From contig CAAFXX010000117.1 in the NCBI GenBank assembly GCA_900767075.1, positions 1-7,106 on the forward strand: DNA of 7,106 nucleotides, read 5' to 3'. The stretch is from Bacteroidales bacterium. Its GTDB lineage: Bacteria > Bacteroidota > Bacteroidia > Bacteroidales > Muribaculaceae. Numbering within the stretch: the first letter of the stretch is position 1; the number at the start of each line of letters is the position of its first letter. The notes below the pieces were generated by a model. That model was not told where the DNA came from, ran no database searches, and was given only the letters and a program-made list of their open reading frames with translations. Position numbers and translations under genes: made by a program. Of the stretch, positions 1 through 5,586 are shown one piece after another.

Positions 1-27
1 GAGTTCAGACGTGTGCTCTTCCGATCT
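1..27 (+). other. Illumina TruSeq read-2 adapter remnant (artefact)
   Basis: The first 27 bases, from GAGTTCAGACGTG to the final CTTCCGATCT, match from memory the 3' end of the Illumina multiplexing (TruSeq index/read-2) adapter, whose ligation end is GCTCTTCCGATCT. The match stops exactly at that ligation junction and the next base is ordinary A/T-rich DNA. This is untrimmed library adapter carried into the assembly, not organism DNA. It also marks the window's left edge as a physical contig end. Confidence 0.97.
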
Positions 28-96
28 AAATTCCCCGTGATTTTTAACGATTCTTATAGCATGGACCGGAATATATGTAGTTGATTGGCAACGATA
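28..96. other. Short non-coding stretch downstream of rnr
   Basis: Only 69 bases of genomic sequence remain between the adapter and the rnr stop codon. They are moderately A/T-rich. I see no convincing hairpin with a T tract and no gene, so the rnr terminator or next gene is either absent from the assembled piece or too weak to recognise. Confidence 0.5.
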
Positions 97-2331
97 TCAG
101 TTGCGGCGTTTGCGAGAGGATTTTTTGCCGGGGTTGTGGCGTTTGCCCGGGGTGGGAGCCTGACGGAGCGGCTGGGTGGGGGTGCCGCTGTCGGAAATGA
201 GGGCGAAATCGAGCTGCTTGCGGTCGAGGTCGGCACGCGCCACCTGAACCTTCACGCGGTCGCCAAGGGTATATTTTGTGCCGTGGCGACGACCCGTAAG
301 ACAATACGCCTTTTCATCGAAATCATAATAATCGTCGGCAAGGTCGCGGATGGGCACCAAGCCCTCACACATGTTGTCGTCAAGCTCGACATAGAAGCCC
401 CATTCGGTCACGCCGGAGATGACCCCTTCATAGATCTCTCCGAGACGGTCGCGCATGTATTCCACCTGCTTGTAGCGGATCGAGGCACGCTCGGCATTTG
501 CGGCGAGCTGCTCCATGTCGGAGGAATGCTTGCACTCGTCCTCAAGTTTGTTCTTGTCGACACTGCGTCCCTTCTCGGCGTATTTGGCGAGCAGACGGTG
601 AACCATCATATCCGGATAACGGCGTATCGGCGAAGTGAAATGCGTGTAATAATCCATCGCCAGACCATAATGTCCGATATTGTCGGTGGTGTATACAGCC
701 TTCGCCATCGAACGGATGGCAAGTATCGAAAGCATGTTCTCTTCACCGCGACCCTTCACATCCTTGAGCAGACGGTTGAGGGAGCGATTCACCTCTTTCG
801 CACGACCGTCGGCATTGACCTTGAAGCCGAAACGCTGCGCTATCAGCGACAGGTTGCGCATCTTCTCGGGATCTGGATTGTCGTGCACACGGTAGACGAA
901 AGATTTCGCCTTCTTCCCCTGCGGAACCTTACCGATTGACTCAGCCACCGTGAGGTTAGCGAGAAGCATGAATTCCTCGATAAGCTTATTGGCGTCCTTC
1001 GATTCCTTGAAATAGACGCTGATCGGCTTACCGTTCTCGTCAATCTCGAAACGCACCTCAGCCCTGTCGAATTCGAGGGCACCGTTGTCATAACGGCGGC
1101 GACGCAGCTGCTTGGCGAGATCGTTGAGGATATTTATCTCATGGGCGAAGTCGCCCTCACCTTTCTCGATGCGTTCCTGAGCTTCCTCATAAGTGAAGCG
1201 GCGGTCGCTCTTGATGACGGTCCTGCCGATACGGTGGTTGAGGACATTCGCCTTTGAGTCGAGCTCGAAGATAGCCGAGAACGTCAGCTTCTCCTCATCG
1301 GGACGTAGCGAACAGATGCCGTTGGAAAGGTGCTCCGGCAACATCGGAATCGTGCGGTCGACGAGATATACCGACGTTGCACGCTTCTCAGCCTCCTTCT
1401 CGATTATCGAATTGGGATGCACGTAATGCGTCACGTCGGCGATATGGACGCCCACCTCCCAGTTGCCGTTGGCAAGCTGGCGGATAGAAAGGGCGTCGTC
1501 GAAGTCCTTCGCGTCACGGGGGTCAATTGTGAAGGTCGTCACATTACGGAAATCCTCGCGTTTGGCAACCTCTTCAGGCGTTATGCCCGCCGTGATTTTC
1601 GCTGCCGCCTTCTCCACATTCTCGGGATATTTGTAGGGCAGTCCGAACTCAGCGAGGATAGCGTGCATCTCGGTGGTGTTGTCGCCTTTCGGCCCGAGTA
1701 CGTCGATGACTTCGCCGCGCGGATTCATCTCATCATCCTTCCAGCAGGAGATGCGCACTACCGCCTTGTCGCCGTCCTTGCCGCCCTTCAGACGATTCTT
1801 GGGAAGCATGATGTCGGCAGCGAGGAACTTGGAGTCGGTGACGAGACGGGCATAATTCTTGTCGACCTTGAGGGTACCGATAAAGGTCTGCTCCTTTGCC
1901 TCGACGATTTCGATGACGCGAGCCTCCGGCTCGACGCCCTTACGGGCTGCGGAGACAATCACGCGCACCTTGTCGCCGTTGAGGGCATGCATTGAATTAC
2001 GCTCGGCAACGCTGATCTGCTCGTCGTCGATCACCACGGCGTTGCGTCCGTTGGAACGACGCACGAAATAACCGACGCTTTCCGTGCCACGGTTGGAGAG
2101 TGCCTTGTATTTTCCGAGCGCGACCTCCTGGATAACGTCGGCGGCAACAAGCTCGTCAAGAAGATTTATAACGTCATTGCGGTTTGCCGGCGCCGCGGCA
2201 TCGATACCGAATGATATTTGCTTATAATTGAAGCTTTGTTTATTCTGGCTCTGCAGAAAATCAAGGATCTTCTGCTGCAATTCCGCTTTTTTCATGCGGT
2301 GACCAGATCTATTCTGTTTATTCTTAGGCAT
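97..2331 (-). CDS. rnr: Ribonuclease R (3'-5' exoribonuclease, RNase II family)
   Basis: This gene encodes a 744-residue processive 3'-to-5' exoribonuclease that degrades structured RNA in the cytoplasm, including rRNA and mRNA fragments, and serves RNA quality control. Visible domains in order are an N-terminal winged-helix region (about 14-75), two cold-shock/OB-type RNA-binding domains (about 84-212), the RNB catalytic domain (about 261-585), an S1 domain (about 631-712) and a basic tail. The catalytic motif TIDPRDAKDFDDA supplies D270, D276, D278 and D279, spaced like the four magnesium-binding aspartates of E. coli RNase R. The conserved THFTSPIRRYPD block is at 563-574. The last 30 residues contain about nine Lys/Arg, as in RNase R rather than RNase II. 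The length is somewhat below E. coli's 813. The ATG at 2331 has no Shine-Dalgarno, which is normal in Bacteroidetes; Met13 (MKKAEL) is an alternative start. Identity as RNase R is near certain. Confidence 0.97.
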   Translation of the reverse strand: MPKNKQNRSGHRMKKAELQQKILDFLQSQNKQSFNYKQISFGIDAAAPANRNDVINLLDELVAADVIQEVALGKYKALSNRGTESVGYFVRRSNGRNAVVIDDEQISVAERNSMHALNGDKVRVIVSAARKGVEPEARVIEIVEAKEQTFIGTLKVDKNYARLVTDSKFLAADIMLPKNRLKGGKDGDKAVVRISCWKDDEMNPRGEVIDVLGPKGDNTTEMHAILAEFGLPYKYPENVEKAAAKITAGITPEEVAKREDFRNVTTFTIDPRDAKDFDDALSIRQLANGNWEVGVHIADVTHYVHPNSIIEKEAEKRATSVYLVDRTIPMLPEHLSNGICSLRPDEEKLTFSAIFELDSKANVLNHRIGRTVIKSDRRFTYEEAQERIEKGEGDFAHEINILNDLAKQLRRRRYDNGALEFDRAEVRFEIDENGKPISVYFKESKDANKLIEEFMLLANLTVAESIGKVPQGKKAKSFVYRVHDNPDPEKMRNLSLIAQRFGFKVNADGRAKEVNRSLNRLLKDVKGRGEENMLSILAIRSMAKAVYTTDNIGHYGLAMDYYTHFTSPIRRYPDMMVHRLLAKYAEKGRSVDKNKLEDECKHSSDMEQLAANAERASIRYKQVEYMRDRLGEIYEGVISGVTEWGFYVELDDNMCEGLVPIRDLADDYYDFDEKAYCLTGRRHGTKYTLGDRVKVQVARADLDRKQLDFALISDSGTPTQPLRQAPTPGKRHNPGKKSSRKRRN

Positions 2332-2423
2332 ATGGGTTATATTTACATCAGTATGTGACGGTTCACGGTCCTACATTCTCGATGATTCGGACAAACGGAA
2401 TAAAGTCACTTTCTATTAAAACA

Positions 2424-2431
2424 CAAAAATA
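2424..2431 (-). promoter_or_regulatory. Candidate -7 box of the rnr promoter
   Basis: Read on the minus strand, this site is TATTTTTG, a full match to the Bacteroidetes -7 element TAnnTTTG, in an A/T-rich stretch about 92 bp upstream of the rnr start. I see no good TTTG -33 box at the expected distance, so support comes from the -7 element alone. A leader of roughly 85 nt is implied. Confidence 0.4.
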
Positions 2432-2455
2432 ACAATTATTTTCTTTTCCCGATTA

Positions 2456-2469
2456 ATTTTCCGGAAAAT
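2456..2469. repeat. 14-bp perfect palindrome in the uvrC-rnr spacer
   Basis: ATTTTCCGGAAAAT is a perfect two-fold palindrome about 125 bp upstream of rnr and about 25 bp upstream of its candidate -7 box. The position would suit an operator, but in A/T-rich DNA such a palindrome may arise by chance. I recognise no known regulator site. Confidence 0.35.
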
Positions 2470-2502
2470 AAAGAATAAGAAGTTGAACATTTGAACAACT
2501 TC
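2465..2502 (-). terminator. Possible weak terminator after uvrC
   Basis: A 7-bp inverted repeat, GAAGTTG (2479-2485) and CAACTTC (2496-2502), surrounds a 10-base loop. It begins about 26 bp past the uvrC stop. On the minus strand the stem is followed by a T-rich run (TTATTCTTTATTTT), as expected for uvrC termination. On the plus strand it is followed by ATTTTTT, so the element looks two-way. The stem has low G+C, so efficiency is doubtful. Confidence 0.4.
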
Positions 2503-2528
2503 ATTTTTTCATAGGGGAGCAGGATGAA

Positions 2529-4601
2529 TCAAGCCGGATGGAAATGGTTGAACACCAATGCTGCTTTGGCGGGACCGACGGCTGCCGTGATCTCTTCCAA
2601 TGAACTATCTTTCAAACATTTAACACTCTTAAATGTTTTCATGAGCGTCTTGGCTGTGGCGGGACCGATTCCCTTTATATCATCTAATTCACTGACAACC
2701 TGCCCCTTACTGCGGAGATTGCGGTGAAAGGTGATGCCGAAGCGGTGGGCTTCGTCGCGGAGCGCCTGCGCCACGCGCAGCGAGGGGGATGTCTTGTCGA
2801 TATACATCGGCAAAGAGTCACCGGGAAAATATATCTCCTCCAGACGCTTTGCGATTCCCACAAGTGTGACATCGCCGCGGATTCCCATCTCGTCGAAGGC
2901 TTCGACGGCAGCCGAGAGCTGCCCCTTTCCACCGTCGACAATCACGAGCTGCGGCAGCGGCTCCCCTTCCGCCATCATGCGCGTGTAGCGACGGTGAAGC
3001 ACCTCTTTCATCGAGGCGAAATCGTCGGAGCCGGTAACGGTCTTGATCTTGAACGTGCGGTAATCACGCTTCGACGGCTTGCCGTCGCGGAAGACCACGC
3101 AGCTTGCCACCGGATCGGAGCCCTGGATATTGGAGTTATCGAAACATTCTATATGACGAGGCTCGACGTTCATGCGGAAGTCGGCTTTCATGCGCTCCAT
3201 GAGTTTGCCGACAGCACGCTCCGGATTCAATTTCTCGGCCGCCTTCTCCGCGTCGCGCATATACTGCCGCGCGTTCTTCAGACCCACTTCAAGCACCTTC
3301 CTCTTCGGGCCTCTCTTCGGAACGACAAAGGTGACTCCTTCGAACGCCACGTCAGGCTCGAATGGAACAACCACTTCCTCAAACTTACGGTCGAAGCGCT
3401 CGGCAACTTCGGCGACAGCCATCGAGAGCAGTTCCTGCGCCGTCACCTCGTTACGGTGCCGACGATATTCGAGATTGAGGCTCTGAACCACGGCGCCGTG
3501 ATGGATGTGCATGAAATTGATGTATGCGCGGTCGTCGCTCTCGACATACGCAAACATATCGGCGTCGTCGCCCTTCACCTCGCCTATCACGCTCTTGGCA
3601 TTGTAACTCTTGAGAATCTCATATTTCTCCTTTACCTCCTGAGCCTCCTCGAATTTCCAATTTTCAGCGAGCTGGCTCATTTCCGCCTTGAGCATGCGTT
3701 CGAGCTCCACGGTCTCGCCGTTGAGGATCTGCCGGATCCGCGAAATGTATTTTCCATAATCCTCGGGGTTGACAAGTCCGCGGCAGGCACCGGAACATTT
3801 ATGTATGTGATAGTCGAGACAGAGCGAGTATTTATTACGGGCTATGGATCGTTCGTCGAGGGCATGGCGGCAGGAGCGCAGCGGATAGACCTCGCGGATC
3901 AGGTCGAGCACGACCTTTGCCGCCGACACGTTGCTGTAGGGACCGTAATATTTTCCGGGCACGTCGCGGTCGCGCGTCATGTAGACACGCGGATAGAGTT
4001 CTTTCGTCACCACAATCCAGGGATACGACTTGTCGTCTTTAAGCAGGACATTATATCTGGGCTTGTATTCCTTTATCATGGCGTTCTCGAGATGCAGCGC
4101 ATCTTCTTCGGAACCCACCACGATGAAACGCATGTCGACGATACTGCGCACAAGCAGGTTTGTGCGTGTACGGTCGTGAATGCGGTTGAAGTATGACGTG
4201 ACCCTCCTTTTCAGTTTCTTCGCCTTGCCGACATATATCACCTTTCCGGTTCGGTCGAGATACATATAGACACCCGGCAATTCGGGAAGGTTGAGTATCT
4301 TTTCGCGCAACCGTGCGCCGGGACGGTTATTGAAGATGTCTTCACGCGTGCGGTCGGGGATTATCTCAATGTCGAAACCGCCGAACTGATCGATTTTCCT
4401 TCCCTTGCCGGCAAGGAGTTCCTTCATGCGCTGAGGGTCGAGCACACGAGATTCCTTCTCTGCATCGGAATCTTCCGGTTCCGGACGCAGAGGTACCTGA
4501 GGCAGATTACCTTTTTCAGCCTCACGCTCTTCGGCGCGAAGCTGATTCTCGATGTCGGTAAGATATGTTGGATATGCCGGCTGGCGAACGAATTTAGACA
4601 T
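2529..4601 (-). CDS. uvrC: UvrABC excinuclease subunit C with N-terminal extension
   Basis: UvrC is the nuclease of nucleotide excision repair: recruited by UvrB at a lesion, it cuts the DNA on both sides of the damage. The 690-residue product has a GIY-YIG domain (about 105-190; Y123, R133 and metal-ligand E172 visible), which makes the 3' incision. Four cysteines (C244, C261, C269, C273) match the spacing of those proposed to bind a 4Fe-4S cluster in E. coli UvrC. A UvrB-binding UVR segment lies at about 300-335. The RNase H-like 5' nuclease (about 450-625) keeps the D488, D556, H619 triad, and tandem helix-hairpin-helix motifs end the protein. UvrC is usually near 600 residues; the excess is about 90 residues before the GIY-YIG domain, rich in Glu, Asp, Lys and Arg. 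A good Shine-Dalgarno before Met1 supports the long form, although a TTG codon at residue 98 or Met59 could give shorter forms. Function is certain; the role of the extension is unknown. Confidence 0.97.
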   Translation of the reverse strand: MSKFVRQPAYPTYLTDIENQLRAEEREAEKGNLPQVPLRPEPEDSDAEKESRVLDPQRMKELLAGKGRKIDQFGGFDIEIIPDRTREDIFNNRPGARLREKILNLPELPGVYMYLDRTGKVIYVGKAKKLKRRVTSYFNRIHDRTRTNLLVRSIVDMRFIVVGSEEDALHLENAMIKEYKPRYNVLLKDDKSYPWIVVTKELYPRVYMTRDRDVPGKYYGPYSNVSAAKVVLDLIREVYPLRSCRHALDERSIARNKYSLCLDYHIHKCSGACRGLVNPEDYGKYISRIRQILNGETVELERMLKAEMSQLAENWKFEEAQEVKEKYEILKSYNAKSVIGEVKGDDADMFAYVESDDRAYINFMHIHHGAVVQSLNLEYRRHRNEVTAQELLSMAVAEVAERFDRKFEEVVVPFEPDVAFEGVTFVVPKRGPKRKVLEVGLKNARQYMRDAEKAAEKLNPERAVGKLMERMKADFRMNVEPRHIECFDNSNIQGSDPVASCVVFRDGKPSKRDYRTFKIKTVTGSDDFASMKEVLHRRYTRMMAEGEPLPQLVIVDGGKGQLSAAVEAFDEMGIRGDVTLVGIAKRLEEIYFPGDSLPMYIDKTSPSLRVAQALRDEAHRFGITFHRNLRSKGQVVSELDDIKGIGPATAKTLMKTFKSVKCLKDSSLEEITAAVGPAKAALVFNHFHPA

Positions 4602-4604
4602 ATG

Positions 4605-4612
4605 TCTCCTTT
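4605..4612 (-). promoter_or_regulatory. Shine-Dalgarno site of uvrC
   Basis: The minus strand reads AAAGGAGA ending three bases before the ATG, with four bases between GGAG and the start codon. It is a strong anti-16S match, and none precedes apt or rnr. It decides the start in favour of the long UvrC, at Met1 rather than near the GIY-YIG domain. Confidence 0.65.
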
Positions 4613-4671
4613 GTAATTTCTAATTCTAATTTTATAACGCAGAAATAATCTGAACTCTTTTATCGAAGGAC

Positions 4672-4701
4672 CAACTTTATATAGACAAATACCATGCCAA
4701 C
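4672..4701 (-). promoter_or_regulatory. Candidate uvrC promoter
   Basis: On the minus strand a GTTG (plus 4698-4701; 3 of 4 to the -33 TTTG box) is followed after 18 bases by TAAAGTTG (plus 4672-4679), which differs from TAnnTTTG at one fixed position. The pair lies between the apt terminator and uvrC and implies a leader of about 60 nt. Both boxes are imperfect. Confidence 0.4.
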
Positions 4702-4747
4702 TGTAACGGATAAATACCAATAAATATCACCCGGATTCTTTTGCAAT

Positions 4748-4790
4748 AAAAAAATCCATCCGGAATCCTTCGCATTGGAAATCCGGACGG
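4748..4790 (-). terminator. Intrinsic terminator of apt
   Basis: On the minus strand CCGTCCGGA (plus 4782-4790) pairs with TCCGGATGG (plus 4756-4764), nine pairs including one G-U in RNA. An inner TCC/GGA pairing extends it toward an 8-base loop. ATTTTTTT follows directly. It starts about 48 bp past the apt stop and is a classic Rho-independent terminator, separating apt transcription from uvrC. Confidence 0.85.
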
Positions 4791-4837
4791 AATGTCTGAC
4801 CGGGGATTTAATCCCGATATATTCGATAAAGCCGATC

Positions 4838-5362
4838 TCAATATTTCAGCAGGGAGGTGACTTCGCAATCTGCGGGAAGATTGTCACGACCGTTCAAGGC
4901 TGTCAGCTCTACGATAAAGTTGATATAGATTTTCTTCGGATTCATCGATTTTACCAAATCGTAGCAAGCCGCCATCGTGCCGCCCGTGGCGAGAAGATCA
5001 TCGTGAATCACTACCACATCATCGGAACAGATTGCGTCGCTGTGAAGCTCGATCATATCGACGCCATATTCTTTGGCGTATGATTTTTTAACGGTGACTG
5101 CAGGCAATTTTCCCGGTTTACGGGCAGGCACGAATCCGCATCCCAGTTCATAGGCGAGAATCGACCCACCGATGAAACCGCGGGATTCTATACCCACAAC
5201 TTTCGTCACACCCTTGCCGCGATAAAGGTCGGCAAGCGCCTTGCTTGTGAGATGAAGAGCCTCGCCGTTCTTAATCATGGTCGTCAGGTCGCGAAAAAGT
5301 ATTCCTTTTGAAGGGAAATCGGGCACGTCACGAATGGTCAGTTTAAGGTCCTCTATTTCCAT
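4838..5362 (-). CDS. apt: Adenine phosphoribosyltransferase
   Basis: Apt is a cytoplasmic purine-salvage enzyme that makes AMP and pyrophosphate from adenine and 5-phosphoribosyl-1-pyrophosphate. The 174-residue product has the family's usual length and fold order. The N-terminal DFPSKGILFRDLTT segment (15-28) is the adenine-side motif, ESRGF lies at 59-63, and the mobile loop region RKPGKLP at 81-87. The PRPP-binding signature VVVIHDDLLATGGT occupies 116-129, with the paired D121 and D122 intact. The usual ILVDDLLATGGT pattern is kept except for a His just before the Asp pair. The ATG follows an A/T-rich leader without a Shine-Dalgarno. It lies 224 bp after mnmG, with a parS-like site in between, and has its own downstream terminator, so it is probably transcribed alone. 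Identification is near certain; nothing indicates a xanthine or hypoxanthine enzyme instead. Confidence 0.97.
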   Translation of the reverse strand: MEIEDLKLTIRDVPDFPSKGILFRDLTTMIKNGEALHLTSKALADLYRGKGVTKVVGIESRGFIGGSILAYELGCGFVPARKPGKLPAVTVKKSYAKEYGVDMIELHSDAICSDDVVVIHDDLLATGGTMAACYDLVKSMNPKKIYINFIVELTALNGRDNLPADCEVTSLLKY

Positions 5363-5417
5363 AATCTTTGAATTTAATTATTTATTTTGTTATTGATAAA
5401 TTTCAGAATATAATGCC

Positions 5418-5444
5418 AAATATTCCGATGGAATCGGGATATTT
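5418..5444 (-). repeat. Long imperfect inverted repeat upstream of apt
   Basis: On the minus strand a 12-base arm, AAATATCCCGAT, is separated by TCC from its complement with one mismatch (ATCGGAATATTT). It lies 56-82 bp upstream of the apt ATG and about 143 bp past the mnmG stop. It could be an RNA hairpin in the apt leader, a weak terminator for mnmG (only a loose T-rich stretch follows) or a protein-binding operator. The structure is clear; the role is not. Confidence 0.6.
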
Positions 5445-5491
5445 AAAGCTAAACACAACTTTAAGCCGAATAGCGTAACCTGCGGTAACAA

Positions 5492-5536
5492 GCCCGGTTG
5501 CGCCTCAATTGTTCCACGTGGAACATCGCTCCGGGC
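5492..5536. repeat. Inverted repeat GCCCGG/CCGGGC flanking the parS-like site
   Basis: GCCCGG (5492-5497) and CCGGGC (5531-5536) form a 6-bp inverted repeat around the parS palindrome, with GCG/CGC (5500-5502 and 5527-5529) inside able to extend the pairing. In RNA or single-stranded DNA this would put the palindrome at the tip of a larger hairpin. It may be a chance arrangement or part of an mnmG 3' end structure. Confidence 0.35.
5510..5525. other. parS: parS centromere-like site (ParB binding)
   Basis: TGTTCCACGTGGAACA is a perfect 16-bp palindrome that fits the bacterial chromosomal parS consensus TGTTnCACGTGnAACA at every fixed position. ParB dimers bind such sites and spread along DNA, allowing ParA and the SMC condensin to segregate newly copied origins. 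The site is intergenic, 61 bp past the mnmG stop and 147 bp before the apt start, and it is the only CACGTG-centred palindrome of this kind I see in the window. Chromosomal parS sites cluster near oriC, so the locus is probably origin-proximal. Neither parA nor parB is present here, so binding is inferred from the match alone. Confidence 0.85.
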
Positions 5537-5586
5537 ATCATCCGCTCCGCCTCCATGGATTTCATCCCGTCGGCAGATTTGGCTTG

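Noticed and set aside
85..939. A 284-codon plus-strand open frame opposite the 3' part of rnr
   Set aside because: It is a shadow of the RNase R reading frame with no domain signature of its own. A similar antisense frame at 1330-1995 was rejected for the same reason.
2479..2510. A plus-strand terminator (stem followed by ATTTTTT)
   Set aside because: No plus-strand gene lies upstream to be terminated. If the element is real, it serves uvrC on the minus strand.
2724..4196. A 490-codon open frame on the plus strand, opposite uvrC
   Set aside because: It lies wholly antisense to the strongly supported uvrC. Its product has no recognisable motif and no plausible start context, and such frames are expected from codon bias in G+C-rich coding DNA.
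4803..4815. Small hairpin GGGAT-TTA-ATCCC just past the apt stop
   Set aside because: It has only five base pairs and no T tract; the much better terminator at 4748-4790 explains apt transcript ending.
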